From SZAS-79 sp965279075 (GTDB lineage: Bacteria; Pseudomonadota; Gammaproteobacteria; Burkholderiales; SG8-39), in assembly GCA_965279075.1 (NCBI GenBank), contig CBDIHI010000003.1, positions 27,640-91,639 of the forward strand: a stretch of DNA of 64,000 bases, read 5' to 3'. Numbering within the stretch: position 1 is the stretch's first letter; each line of letters begins with the position of its first letter. The notes below the pieces were generated by a model. It saw only the letters and a list, made by a program, of their open reading frames with translations. It was not told the DNA's origin and made no database searches. This document shows, piece by piece, positions 8,182 through 16,425 of this stretch. The position numbers and the translations under genes are program-made.

Positions 8182-8970
8182 CTACGAACGCGTGCGTCCC
8201 GCCGCGGGATTGCGGCCGGCGCGGAATTCGAAACTGCCATCCTCACGTTCGACGGCGATCAGCCGCAGGAACGGCGCAAGTTGCAGCTGGTATGCCGCAT
8301 CGATGCGGGCCGTCGCGACGAACGCCTGCGTGCCGTTGCCCCCCGAGCCCGCGCCGTCGATGCGCAGCGGCCCCTCCAGGGTTCGCAGCGTCGCGTCGAG
8401 CCGGCCGCCCGAGCCGGCCAGGCGAAGCTGGTAGTTGCCAAGCGGCGAAACCGGCGTGAGGGTGGAGCCCGCATCCAGCCAATCGATGAAAGCGCTGCCC
8501 GAAACGGCGGTGCGCGAGAACATGAGGCGTTCAATCCGGATCCGCAGCTCGCCTGTGGGGCCGACGACCGCGAGTTGCGGCGCCATCAGGCCGAGCAGCG
8601 TTGCCGGGAGCTCGAAGCGCGCCTGTAATACCTCCACGCCCGAGGCGGAGAACTCGACGGAAAAGGGCTGGGTCGCCTGTGCGAGCTCGACCCGGAAGGC
8701 AGCCTTGCCGCGCAACAGGGATTGCGGTTGCGCGCGCCATGAGAGGGCGCGGCCGACACTGTGCAGTCCGGCGGCGTCGCGGATTTCGATATGCCCGGTC
8801 CCGGACCACACCGACCCGTGTGCTTGCGCGAGGCGCAGGCTTCCTCCGCTGGCGTGCCTCAGGCCGGTATCAATCAGCGTTGCCGGGGCGAGCGCGACAA
8901 GGCCCATCGCGTAGGCCGACAGCCCGGCCGCCCAGGCGAGGAGCGTGTAGCGCGCAGGCCATCGACTCAC
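8182..8970 (-). CDS. gspN: Type II secretion protein GspN
   Basis: The 262-residue protein has one N-terminal membrane helix (LLAWAAGLSAYAMGLVALAPATL) and a periplasmic beta-rich domain with the LRLAQAHGSVWSGTG motif near residue 45 that is typical of GspN. GspN is an optional component; its place in the gsp cluster makes the call reliable. The start codon is GTG (bases 8968-8970). It is the last gene of the gspG-to-N unit; the gspC promoter region follows its stop. Confidence 0.9.
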   Translation of the reverse strand: MSRWPARYTLLAWAAGLSAYAMGLVALAPATLIDTGLRHASGGSLRLAQAHGSVWSGTGHIEIRDAAGLHSVGRALSWRAQPQSLLRGKAAFRVELAQATQPFSVEFSASGVEVLQARFELPATLLGLMAPQLAVVGPTGELRIRIERLMFSRTAVSGSAFIDWLDAGSTLTPVSPLGNYQLRLAGSGGRLDATLRTLEGPLRIDGAGSGGNGTQAFVATARIDAAYQLQLAPFLRLIAVEREDGSFEFRAGRNPAAGRTRS

Positions 8971-8996
8971 GATGCGGGTTCCGTTTCGTGTCGCAA

Positions 8997-9497
8997 CTAC
9001 TGTGCCGGTTGCACGAAGGTTGCCGTCGCACCGACGATGCCGGGCACAGGGGACGCCTCAATCCGCGCCGCATCCAGCCGGATCCGCTGGGCCTGCAGGC
9101 TGCCCACCCAGGCCAGCCAGGCGGAGAACGACACGGCACCGTAGGTCACTTTTGCACGGCCCGCCTCGGGCGATTCGATGCTTGCCACTGCGCCGGCCAG
9201 GCCGGCGGACCCGGCCTGCGCCGCGAGCCGCGCGCGGAAGTCCCCTTGAGTTTCCGCGGCCGGTGACGATGCGGGCAGCGCGGCGCGCAGGCGGGCGATT
9301 TCTTCCGCGCCCTTTTCCAGCCGGACCGCTTCGACCCGAAGGCGCGCGACTTCCGGCGCGAGCGCTTCGCGGGCGCGCTGCGCGGACAGGACGAACCACG
9401 CGCAAAGCACGCTCCCCAGCACCGCCGCCAGCGCCGCAATGGCGATCCGGTCCCGCGGCGAGCGCGTGGCGAGGACGTTGCGTATCGGACGGATCAT
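8997..9497 (-). CDS. gspM: Type II secretion protein GspM
   Basis: The 166-residue bitopic inner-membrane protein partners GspL in the assembly platform. It has a short cytoplasmic N-terminus, a membrane helix (IAIALAAVLGSVLCAWFVLSA), a coiled-coil-prone stretch (about 40-75) and a ferredoxin-like periplasmic domain. ATG overlaps the gspL stop by four bases. Sequence conservation is low in this family, so position between gspL and gspN supports the call. Confidence 0.9.
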   Translation of the reverse strand: MIRPIRNVLATRSPRDRIAIAALAAVLGSVLCAWFVLSAQRAREALAPEVARLRVEAVRLEKGAEEIARLRAALPASSPAAETQGDFRARLAAQAGSAGLAGAVASIESPEAGRAKVTYGAVSFSAWLAWVGSLQAQRIRLDAARIEASPVPGIVGATATFVQPAQ

Positions 9498-10717
9498 GGT
9501 GCCCCCAGCACGATGAGGACTGCTTCCTTGCCGGCGCGCGCTGCCGCCGTACGCGTCGCGACGCTGAGGCCCGCTTCGGTGAAGCGCGCGGTGACCCGGC
9601 GCAGGCTGGCGGGGTCGCCTGAAGCCATCTCGAGCGTCATCTGCCCGCCTTCATAACTCACGGCGTAGAGCGTGCCTGCGGGGAGGTCGGCGAGCACGGC
9701 GGCGACACTGGCGATCATGGGCCCGAAGTCACTGCGGTCGTCCTTGCCCGCGGCGTGCCGCGCCTCTGCCAGCTTGCGGCGCATCTGCACCACCGGGTCG
9801 GCCACCGCTACGGCCTCCGGGAACACCGACCGGAAGCTCGATTCCATCTGCGCGCGCAGCGCGCGTTGCTCGGATGCGAGCCGCATCCAGTCGGCGCCGA
9901 GCGCGAAGACATGGATCCCCAGCGCGGCGGCCGCGATCCACACGAACGGCCGCAGTCGCGAAGCGACGTCCTGCCCGAAGCGCCATGCCCCCCGTTCCGG
10001 GCTGAGGTCGATGGCCGCGCCCGGCGGGGCCGTCCGCCAGTCCCACGGCTGCGCGACCAGCAGCGGCAGCCCGAGGGAGCGTCCCCACGCTTCGATGTCG
10101 GGTGAGGCTTCGGGGACGGTCAGGTACAGCGCGATCGAGTGAGGCGCCTCGCCCAGCGCCCGGGCTTCGGCGAGCATCAGCAGGAGCGACAGCGGCGGCG
10201 ATGCGCGATCTCCGCAGTCGGTGGCGCCGCCTTCGAGCTCGCCGCTGCGCACGAACCCTTCGCGTCCATTCCACGCGAGGCCCCATCCCCCGGCCGGCAG
10301 AGGCAGCATCAGGGTTTCGGCGCAGGTCTCAAATTGACGGATGCCGATGGCGCCCAGCGCCGCACGCCAGTCCTGCAGGGCCTTGCGGTCCACCACGGCG
10401 ACGACGTCCGCTCCGCCGGCCTGGCCGAGCAACGCCACCTGGTTGGCGTCGGGTTCGGAAGCCGTCTTGTCCTCGACCGCGAAGGCGAGGAGCGACCCGG
10501 ATGCGCGACCCGCCGGGGCGGGCAGGTGCGTGCGCGCGAGCAGCACCTGCGCGGCGGGGACGACGAGGTGCACGCGATCGGCGCGTTTGAGCACTGAGTG
10601 CGGCAGGTCCCCGGGCGGACCCTCGCCGGAGACCGGGGCTGCGCTCCCGTCGGCCAGGGACCACTGGCAGTACTCGTGAGTGCCAGCGGCCGGGAAGGAG
10701 ATGCGCAGCAGGTTCAT
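9494..10717 (-). CDS. gspL: Type II secretion protein GspL
   Basis: The 407-residue protein has a cytoplasmic actin-like domain (about 1-240) that binds GspE. A single membrane helix follows (FVWIAAAALGIHVFALGADW, about 258-278), then a periplasmic ferredoxin-like domain that binds GspM. The start overlaps the gspK stop by four bases and the stop overlaps the gspM start, so translation of K, L and M is probably coupled. Confidence 0.93.
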   Translation of the reverse strand: MNLLRISFPAAGTHEYCQWSLADGSAAPVSGEGPPGDLPHSVLKRADRVHLVVPAAQVLLARTHLPAPAGRASGSLLAFAVEDKTASEPDANQVALLGQAGGADVVAVVDRKALQDWRAALGAIGIRQFETCAETLMLPLPAGGWGLAWNGREGFVRSGELEGGATDCGDRASPPLSLLLMLAEARALGEAPHSIALYLTVPEASPDIEAWGRSLGLPLLVAQPWDWRTAPPGAAIDLSPERGAWRFGQDVASRLRPFVWIAAAALGIHVFALGADWMRLASEQRALRAQMESSFRSVFPEAVAVADPVVQMRRKLAEARHAAGKDDRSDFGPMIASVAAVLADLPAGTLYAVSYEGGQMTLEMASGDPASLRRVTARFTEAGLSVATRTAAARAGKEAVLIVLGAP

Positions 10718-11631
10718 CCGGATTTGCGCCAGACCAATGTGGGCCAGCGCCCGGGCTCCAGCCGTGCGAGCAGGGCCTTGCCGCGGGCCTGGGCACTGCC
10801 GCTGGTGACGCGAAGCGTGGCGAGGAAATAGTCGCTGTCGACGCGGATGTCCTTGTCCGGGACGCTCATGCTGCCGGCAAGCTGCTGCAGGAAATCGCTG
10901 TTGGTGCGGTAGTACGCTGCGGCCCGCCTTGCGACCAGCGCCCGTGCGGTCGCGAGCTCGAGGCGGTCGACCAGCGCGGCAAGGACTTCGGCCGGCGCCG
11001 TGTTGACGTTGACTGCCGTGGGTGCGGGCAGCGCGGTAACGAAAGGCGCGAGACGCGCCAGCACCCGCGCGTCGAACCCTCGCACCAGCAACAGTTCATC
11101 GGTATCGACCAGCGGCCGGTTGGCGGCCCGGTAGGGCGGGTCCAGTGCAAGGTAGACCTCGTCCTCGGCGCCCGTGCCCGGTTGCGGGACGCTGTCGTCG
11201 TCTACCCAGTCGGCAAGCGCCCCGGCCAGCGGCGCGGGCAGCTCCAGGATGGCGAGCAGTCGCTCGAAGCGCGCGAACTGGCCCGAATCGAGTTTCCCGG
11301 CGCGGACGAGGTTGTTCAGGTTGAAGAGGCCTTGCTGGTCCTCGATCCGGCCGGTGAGTTCGCCGTTCTCCACCGGGATCGGCGGCAGGTGCAAGGCCCA
11401 GGGCTCGCCCGCGTGGTCCACGCGGCTCGCGCGGCGATCGTCGCCGAGGACGGCGCGGGCCCAGTCGGCGCCGGCCTGCACGAGTTCCGCTGCCTGGGCA
11501 TGGTCGGCGGCGAGTTCGGCGCGGCGCGCCCACGCCCCCTGCGAAGTCACGATCGCCGTCGCCGCAATCGCGGCAAGCGCGACAACGCCCATCGCCATGA
11601 CTACGGCAACGCCGCGTTCGGCGCGCCTCAT
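10714..11631 (-). CDS. gspK: Type II secretion minor pseudopilin GspK
   Basis: The 305-residue product is the large minor pseudopilin at the pseudopilus tip. The open frame extends upstream, but ATG 11631 overlaps the gspJ stop (ATGA) and yields the proper prepilin leader ERG^VAVVMAMGVVALAAIAATAIV. GspK lacks the Glu5 shared by other pseudopilins, as here. The body contains FNLNNLVRAGKLD and DWVDDDS segments typical of GspK's alpha and helix-hairpin-helix-like domains. The prepilin peptidase must be encoded elsewhere. Confidence 0.93.
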   Translation of the reverse strand: MRRAERGVAVVMAMGVVALAAIAATAIVTSQGAWARRAELAADHAQAAELVQAGADWARAVLGDDRRASRVDHAGEPWALHLPPIPVENGELTGRIEDQQGLFNLNNLVRAGKLDSGQFARFERLLAILELPAPLAGALADWVDDDSVPQPGTGAEDEVYLALDPPYRAANRPLVDTDELLLVRGFDARVLARLAPFVTALPAPTAVNVNTAPAEVLAALVDRLELATARALVARRAAAYYRTNSDFLQQLAGSMSVPDKDIRVDSDYFLATLRVTSGSAQARGKALLARLEPGRWPTLVWRKSG

Positions 11632-12242
11632 GACTTCAACGCGAACGTGCGCACCACTTCCTCGCCGGAGCCGAGCACCATCCGGACCCGTACGCCGAGC
11701 GGGATGGGCGGGTCGGTGGGGACGGTCGGCCAGGTGGTTGCCCAGGCGAGCCCGGGACCAAGGTAGAGGAGTTCGAATTCCCTGACGCCGCCCAGCACGC
11801 CGTAGCGGGCCGGGACCGCACCGGGCGCCGCGTCGAGCCCGGGCCATACCCAAAGCTCTATTTCGCGGCGGTCGTTCAGCCGGTAGCCGACGCGTCGCGC
11901 GCCTTCGGCGCCCGCAGCGGACCCGAACCGGCTGAATTCCAGCAGCGGCTGCGCGTCGGACGGCGTCGTGGTCCTGCCGAGCCAGGCCGAAGCAGTGGTC
12001 GCGCCGGAGCGCACAGGGCGTGGGGCCGCAAGCCGGACGTCGCGTGCGAAGCGCGCGAAGAACGACTCCGTGCGCCGCCATTTCTCCGATTCCGCCGCGA
12101 CGTGTTCGCGCGCTTCGAGCACCGCGCCGAGGCCGCGGTACGACATCAGGCCGAGCATCGAAAGGACGACCACCGCGGACATCAGTTCGATCAGGGTGAA
12201 CCCACGGGCATCTGCCGCTCCCCGCGTACGCATGGCACCCAT
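11628..12242 (-). CDS. gspJ: Type II secretion minor pseudopilin GspJ
   Basis: About 204 residues. The prepilin leader ends ARG and is followed by FTLIELMSAVVVLSMLGLMS with the conserved Glu5. The beta-rich C-terminal part is normal for GspJ. An internal ATG at 12233 is an equally possible start. The stop overlaps the gspK start, and the start immediately follows the gspI stop. Confidence 0.93.
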   Translation of the reverse strand: MGAMRTRGAADARGFTLIELMSAVVVLSMLGLMSYRGLGAVLEAREHVAAESEKWRRTESFFARFARDVRLAAPRPVRSGATTASAWLGRTTTPSDAQPLLEFSRFGSAAGAEGARRVGYRLNDRREIELWVWPGLDAAPGAVPARYGVLGGVREFELLYLGPGLAWATTWPTVPTDPPIPLGVRVRMVLGSGEEVVRTFALKS

Positions 12243-12626
12243 TCAGCGTCCCCCGGGGGGGTTGACGACGAACCCGGCCAGATGGGCGAGGTGGTGCGGG
12301 GTCTCGGGCGCCGCGAACACATAAACGTCGACACGCCGGAAGGCCGGGTTCGGCGTAGCGGTGATGTCCTCGCGCCAGGCGAACTCGATTCCCCCCTGGG
12401 TTCGCATCCCGCGCAGTACGCCGGGCGCCAGCCAGTCGCCCCGGGCGTGATGCTCCGCGAGGCGATCCTCGGCGACCCAGCCGGCCAGAAGGCGGGCACG
12501 CAGTTCAGCCGCGGCGTTGGTCCCCTGGCCGGCCACGCGCAGCGCCGCCATGAGCGCGATCGCGACGATCGCGAGCGCCACGAGCACCTCGACCAGCGTG
12601 AAGCCGGCGGACCTACTTCGTGGCAT
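12243..12626 (-). CDS. gspI: Type II secretion minor pseudopilin GspI
   Basis: The 127-residue pseudopilin has leader MPRSRSAG cleaved before FTLVEVLVALAIVAIALMAAL, with Glu5 present. The frame is open upstream, but ATG 12626 gives a correct short leader and overlaps the end of gspH by 14 bases. GspI, J and K together form the tip complex. Confidence 0.92.
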   Translation of the reverse strand: MPRSRSAGFTLVEVLVALAIVAIALMAALRVAGQGTNAAAELRARLLAGWVAEDRLAEHHARGDWLAPGVLRGMRTQGGIEFAWREDITATPNPAFRRVDVYVFAAPETPHHLAHLAGFVVNPPGGR

Positions 12627-13134
12627 TCGCCTCACGCGACCCCCCCAGGCCCGATGCCACCCGCAGCTCCCCGACGGGCGAAGACGAGATCGTGTAGTTG
12701 CCGGCGGCGTACGAAAGTGCGATCGAATAGGCGAGGAACTGGCCGCCGGGGGAAAACTCGAGGCGCCGCTGCGCCGGGGCGCCGGCCGCTTCGGTGCGCA
12801 GTGCGCCGACCAGCATTCCCTCCGGCAGGATGCGCGCGCGCAGCTCGTCGCTGTCGCGCAGCGGCGACCACTCGTCGTCCGTCCCGAGGCGCCAGAACCG
12901 ATACCCGGGGCCGTCCGAGGTCCATGCGAGGGATTTCCCGGTGATGCGGGACTCTTCCGCAGCGAGGTCGAGGAGTTGCGCGAGGCGTTCCGCCTCGAGG
13001 CGCAGCTGGTCCTGCGCACCGGGGCGCACGGCAGTGCTGACCAATCCGAGGAAGATCCCCATCATCGCCAGCACGACCAGCATCTCGACCAGCGTGAAGC
13101 CCTTCGATGCGTCCCGCGCGCGCGCGCGACGCAT
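12613..13134 (-). CDS. gspH: Type II secretion minor pseudopilin GspH
   Basis: The 173-residue protein has leader MRRARARDASKG followed by FTLVEMLVVLAMMGIFLGLV, with Glu5. The C-terminal half is a beta sandwich of GspH type (EFSPGGQFLAYSIAL). ATG 13134 is chosen because the upstream part of the open frame is arginine-rich overlap with gspG. It lies 14 bases after the gspG stop. Confidence 0.92.
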   Translation of the reverse strand: MRRARARDASKGFTLVEMLVVLAMMGIFLGLVSTAVRPGAQDQLRLEAERLAQLLDLAAEESRITGKSLAWTSDGPGYRFWRLGTDDEWSPLRDSDELRARILPEGMLVGALRTEAAGAPAQRRLEFSPGGQFLAYSIALSYAAGNYTISSSPVGELRVASGLGGSREANATK

Positions 13135-13148
13135 CGACGCGAGCCGGC

Positions 13149-13583
13149 TTACAGCGTCCACGAGCCGATGTCGGCGTCGTTGCCTTCGCCGCCCGGCGCG
13201 CCGTCGGCGCCGAAGCTGTACACGTCGACCTCCGAGCGGGTCCCGGGATACAGGTACTGGTAGGGGTTGCCCCACGGATCCTTCGCGAGGCGTTCCACGT
13301 AGCCGCCGGCCTTCCAGTTCGGGGGCACGGGAGCGGAAGTGGGTTTTGCGACCAGCGCCTGCAGGCCCTGTTCCGTCGTGGGGTAGCGCTGGTTGTCGAG
13401 GCGGTACAGCTTGAGCGTCTGCGCGAGGCTTGCGATGTCCTGCCTTGCGGCGGTGACGCGCGCCTCGTCCGGGCGGCTGATGATCTTCGGGACCACCAGC
13501 GCGGCGAGGATTCCGAGGATCACCACGACCACCATGACTTCGAGGAGCGTGAATCCGTGCTGCGGACGTCCGTTTGCGCTCAT
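13149..13583 (-). CDS. gspG: Type II secretion major pseudopilin GspG
   Basis: The 144-residue major pseudopilin has leader MSANGRPQHG followed by FTLLEVMVVVVILGILAALV. The GspG signature region follows, including YRLDNQRYPTTEQGLQAL and DPWGNPYQYLYPG, which carries the calcium-site loop. It is the first gene of the gspG-N unit. It has almost no Shine-Dalgarno sequence of its own. A tiny upstream frame with a good ribosome site ends three bases before its ATG, suggesting translational coupling. Confidence 0.97.
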   Translation of the reverse strand: MSANGRPQHGFTLLEVMVVVVILGILAALVVPKIISRPDEARVTAARQDIASLAQTLKLYRLDNQRYPTTEQGLQALVAKPTSAPVPPNWKAGGYVERLAKDPWGNPYQYLYPGTRSEVDVYSFGADGAPGGEGNDADIGSWTL

Positions 13584-13586
13584 CGC

Positions 13587-13622
13587 TTACTGGGCGCGTT
13601 GCTCTATCGTGATCTGTTGCAT
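13587..13622 (-). CDS. Putative 11-residue leader peptide ahead of gspG
   Basis: ATG at 13622 opens an 11-codon frame (MQQITIEQRAQ) that stops at 13587, three bases before the gspG ATG. AGGAAGG lies seven bases before this ATG, a far better ribosome site than gspG has. The likely role is to deliver ribosomes to gspG by coupling. No protein function is implied. It could be chance, but the close fit of Shine-Dalgarno, ATG, stop and next ATG is suggestive. Confidence 0.45.
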   Translation of the reverse strand: MQQITIEQRAQ

Positions 13623-13716
13623 GTGCTTTCCTTCCTGGCGAATCGTGTCCCGGTGCGGGACGGCGGGACCGGCAGTTGCTGACGGCAATGCAGGGTGCTC
13701 TTGCGCCGGTAGTTCT

Positions 13717-13736
13717 TCTGTTCGCTTACGCACATA
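13717..13736 (-). promoter_or_regulatory. Regulon palindrome, site 5 (gspG-N)
   Basis: Minus-strand core TATGTGCGTAAGCGAACAGA, a near-perfect palindrome. It ends 133 bp before the gspG ATG and 94 bp before the small leader frame, which fits the usual spacing better. Confidence 0.7.
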
Positions 13737-13760
13737 GCCAGTCTTGCTGGCGGCGGAAAT

Positions 13761-13790
13761 GGAAAAGGGGCCTGTTGCAGCCCCTTTTCC
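13761..13790 (-). terminator. Rho-independent terminator of the DUF3494 gene
   Basis: A perfect 10-bp stem (GGAAAAGGGG / CCCCTTTTCC) has a 10-base loop. It lies 22 bases after the stop at 13813, and on the minus strand the stem ends in a CCCCTTTTCC tract. It insulates the DUF3494 gene from the gspG promoter. Confidence 0.7.
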
Positions 13791-13812
13791 TTTTGAGGTT
13801 GCTACACGCGGA

Positions 13813-15084
13813 TTACGGGGCGGGCTTGGTCACGCGGGTGGCGTCGAGGGTCACGGCGGTCTGCGCCAGCATCCTGCCGTTGGCCGTCGAGCCGGTTGCC
13901 ATCGTGATGGCCTTGATCGCCAGCACCGTGCCTTCAATGTGGGCCGTCGTCCCGATGGCGACGCCGGTGCCGCCACCCACCTGCCAGAAGATGTTCTTGG
14001 CCTGCACGCCGGGAGAAAGGTTCACGCGGATGCCGTTCGACAAGGTGAGGTTCTGCGCCACCTGGAAGATCCACACGTCGTTCGCCCCGCCCGAAAGGGT
14101 GACGTCGGTCGCGATCAGCAAACCGGTCGACCATTTGTAGAGGCCGGGAGCGAGGGTCATGCCGCCGATCGCGCCGGCGCCCAGCTCGTTGATCACGCTG
14201 GGCGAGACGCGTCCGGCCGCCTCGTTGTAAGCGGTGCCCATGTCGGCGACCGCGTTGTCCACAAGCGTCTTGTTCGCCGCGGGCGGGTTGCCGGCAAAGC
14301 AACCGACCGCGCCGCTGCCCACGTAGGCCGCATCGACGCCGAAGATCGTCCCGGTGATCTCGGTGCAGAAAACCGAGTTCATGGCCGCCGCCGTGATCGG
14401 GCTGGCGCCGATGTTGCCCGTGATCACGGAGGAATGGCTGCCGGTGCTCGTAATGCCGGTCTGCGTCAGGATCGCGAAGTTGGCCGCGGTCAGCAGATCG
14501 ACCGGGCCGACGCTGGAAGTCGGCGCGGCACTGGTGGTGAAGCTCCACACGATCGGGTTGGCCATCGCGGTGCCCGTGGCGTTCTTCGCTGCGGTCGTTA
14601 CGGTGGCCGTGTATTTCGTGTTCGGGGTCAGCGCCGCAACGGTCGGCGTGAACGTCGCGACGGTGTTCGCCGCGTTCATCGCCACGGTTCCCGGGACGTT
14701 GGCTCCGCTCACGGTCTCCTTCAGCGTGAAGGTCAGCAGCGTCCCGGCGGGAGTGGAGGCAATCGTCGCCGGATTCATGGCCTGCGTGAAGGTCGCGGAC
14801 ACCGTCGTCCCGCTCGCGACGTTGTTGCTGCTCACGACGCTCGTCGGAACGTTCGTGGCGGCGTTGGCCGGGCTTGCCGAACCAACCGTCGGGTCGCTGG
14901 CGGAGGCGCCGGCGGAACCCGCGATGCCGGGCACGGCAACCGCGCCCGCGAGGACGGCACCGCCAGGGGCGGCGCCCGAGTCGCTGCCGCCGCCACCGCC
15001 GCAACCGGCGGTGAGGACGGAGATCAGGATGGCCGCAAACAACGCGGGCCGGGTGAATCGATTCTGGAAGTCTGTGGCTTTCAT
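13813..15084 (-). CDS. DUF3494 (ice-binding-like) lipoprotein with Ig-like domain
   Basis: The 423-residue product starts with a lipoprotein signal (AAILISVLTAGC) followed by a glycine-rich linker. Residues about 65-180 form a bacterial Ig-like (Big_5 type) domain with ATFTQAMNPATI and TPNTKYTATVTT. Residues about 195-420 form a DUF3494 beta-solenoid: LLTAANFAILTQTGITSTG, DMGTAYNEAAGR, LAPGLYKWSTGL, DVWIFQVAQNLTL and NIFWQVGGG. Such domains include ice-binding proteins but also many adhesins of unknown ligand. ATG 15084 has GAGGA four bases upstream. The gene lies just upstream of the gsp unit, has its own terminator and carries a regulon site, so it might be a cargo of that system; this is inference. 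Confidence 0.88.
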   Translation of the reverse strand: MKATDFQNRFTRPALFAAILISVLTAGCGGGGGSDSGAAPGGAVLAGAVAVPGIAGSAGASASDPTVGSASPANAATNVPTSVVSSNNVASGTTVSATFTQAMNPATIASTPAGTLLTFTLKETVSGANVPGTVAMNAANTVATFTPTVAALTPNTKYTATVTTAAKNATGTAMANPIVWSFTTSAAPTSSVGPVDLLTAANFAILTQTGITSTGSHSSVITGNIGASPITAAAMNSVFCTEITGTIFGVDAAYVGSGAVGCFAGNPPAANKTLVDNAVADMGTAYNEAAGRVSPSVINELGAGAIGGMTLAPGLYKWSTGLLIATDVTLSGGANDVWIFQVAQNLTLSNGIRVNLSPGVQAKNIFWQVGGGTGVAIGTTAHIEGTVLAIKAITMATGSTANGRMLAQTAVTLDATRVTKPAP

Positions 15085-15422
15085 TGTGTCCTCACTGTCT
15101 TCGGCCAGTGCGGCCGGGTGGCGCCAGGGCGGCGGATGATGCTGGGATTGATCAGTGCGCAGGCTGCGCGCTCGCACGGATTGAATCTGTGCGTTCCCCC
15201 ACATAGCAAACGATGCGCTCGCCCTACCCATGCGCGGCGTGTTGGTGTGCCAGCGAACAGACCCCCGGTGCCCCGCTGAGTAACCTGAGTTCATTGACTG
15301 ACGCGTAGCGGAATCGGCGAGCGCGTTCTCTCAGACCGGATTCATCCGGCAAGGCGCGACCAGCCGATACAAACCGCCCCGGGCACCTGTCCGTGACGAA
15401 AACCTACCAGGGAATGCACACC
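15085..15422. other. Divergent intergenic region between DUF3494 and OmpA-type genes
   Basis: These 338 bases hold regulon site 6 facing the DUF3494 gene. No credible reading frame was found. No regulon site faces the OmpA-type gene, so that operon is probably controlled differently. Confidence 0.6.
15186..15205 (-). promoter_or_regulatory. Regulon palindrome, site 6 (DUF3494 gene)
   Basis: Minus-strand core TATGTGGGGGAACGCACAGA matches the consensus fully outside the spacer except one base (G for C at position 7). It ends 101 bp before the ATG at 15084. Confidence 0.7.
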
Positions 15423-16118
15423 ATGAATCTGATCTCGAAATCCGTACTCGCCGCGTTTGCGGCAACCGCCTTGATCCCGGCCTCCGCCTTTGCGCAGGAC
15501 AGCAGCACCCGCAACATCGGCTACCTCGTCAACGCCAACAGCGGCGTCGTGATGAACGGCTACGGCCAGTGCTGGAACACCAACGACGTCGACCAGCCCG
15601 CCGTCTACGGCCCGTGCAACCCGCGCCCCGTCGCTGCCGCCCCGGCGCCCGCGCCGATGGTCGTTGCCGCTGCGCCCGTCGCTGCGCCCGTCGCGGCCCC
15701 GGCCCCGGCGTACGTGCGCACCTCGCAGAAATTCAGCCTGTCGGGAGACGCGCTGTTCGCCTTCGACAAGTCCGAGCTCAAGCCCGAAGGCAAGGTGATG
15801 CTGGACGACCTCGTCGCCAAGCTCGACGGCACCACCTACGACACGATCATGTCGATCGGCCATACCGACCGATTCGGCAGCAACGCCTACAACCAGAAGC
15901 TGTCGGAACGCCGCGCCCACACCGTGAAGGACTACCTCATCGGCAAGAACATCCAGTCCGCGCGTATCGATGCCGAAGGCAAGGGCGAGATGCAGCCGGT
16001 CACCAGGGCCGACGACTGCAAGGGCGCGGCGACCTCCAAGGTCATCGCCTGCCTCCAGCCGGACCGCCGCGTGGATGTGGAAATCACCGGCACCAAGATC
16101 GTTACGAGCCAGCGTTAA
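15423..16118 (+). CDS. OmpA-family outer-membrane/peptidoglycan-binding protein
   Basis: The 231-residue protein has a signal peptide ending ASAFAQ. A short N-terminal domain follows with GYLVNANSGVVMNGYGQCW and a CW...C pair, then an Ala/Pro linker (about 60-100) and an OmpA C-terminal domain (about 105-225). The peptidoglycan-binding residues lie in IGHTDRFGSNAYNQKLSERRA. It should tether envelope layers. There is no transmembrane barrel, so it resembles the short OmpA-like proteins of betaproteobacteria. ATG 15423 follows GGGA. It is the first gene of a four-gene plus-strand cluster ending at a terminator. Confidence 0.92.
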   Translation: MNLISKSVLAAFAATALIPASAFAQDSSTRNIGYLVNANSGVVMNGYGQCWNTNDVDQPAVYGPCNPRPVAAAPAPAPMVVAAAPVAAPVAAPAPAYVRTSQKFSLSGDALFAFDKSELKPEGKVMLDDLVAKLDGTTYDTIMSIGHTDRFGSNAYNQKLSERRAHTVKDYLIGKNIQSARIDAEGKGEMQPVTRADDCKGAATSKVIACLQPDRRVDVEITGTKIVTSQR

Positions 16119-16158
16119 GCCGCATCGTCAATCTCACCCAACCCATAAAGGCACGCAA

Positions 16159-16377
16159 ATGAAGAACATCAAGAGCATTTCGGCTGGCGTCGCGATTTCG
16201 GCGGCGCTCCTCTCCCTCGGCGGTTGCGCGGGCATGTCGACGCAGGAACGCAACACCGCGATCGGCGCGGGCGCCGGTGCGGTCGGCGGCGCGGTCCTGA
16301 CGGGCGGCAGCACGATCGGGACGATCGGCGGCGCGGCCGTCGGCGGCCTGATCGGTCACGAAGTTGGAAAACGCTAA
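16159..16377 (+). CDS. Small glycine-zipper lipoprotein (OsmB-like)
   Basis: The 72-residue product has a lipoprotein signal (SAALLSLGGC) and then a Gly-zipper made of GAGAGAVGGAVLTGG and IGGAAVGGLIGHEVG. This is the size and layout of OsmB-type stress-induced lipoproteins. AAAGG lies eight bases before ATG. It is 40 bases after the OmpA-type gene and is probably co-transcribed with it. Confidence 0.85.
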   Translation: MKNIKSISAGVAISAALLSLGGCAGMSTQERNTAIGAGAGAVGGAVLTGGSTIGTIGGAAVGGLIGHEVGKR

Positions 16378-16386
16378 CCAACAACA

Positions 16387-16412
16387 GCGGCCGGCGCCTC
16401 GCGTCCGGCCGC
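16387..16412 (+). other. Intercistronic stem-loop
   Basis: A perfect 8-bp stem (GCGGCCGG / CCGGCCGC) has a 10-base loop. It lies between the small lipoprotein gene and the next gene, directly before its AAGGAAA ribosome site. There is no T-run, so RNA processing or differential stability is more likely than termination. Confidence 0.45.
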
Positions 16413-16425
16413 AAAGGAAATAAAC

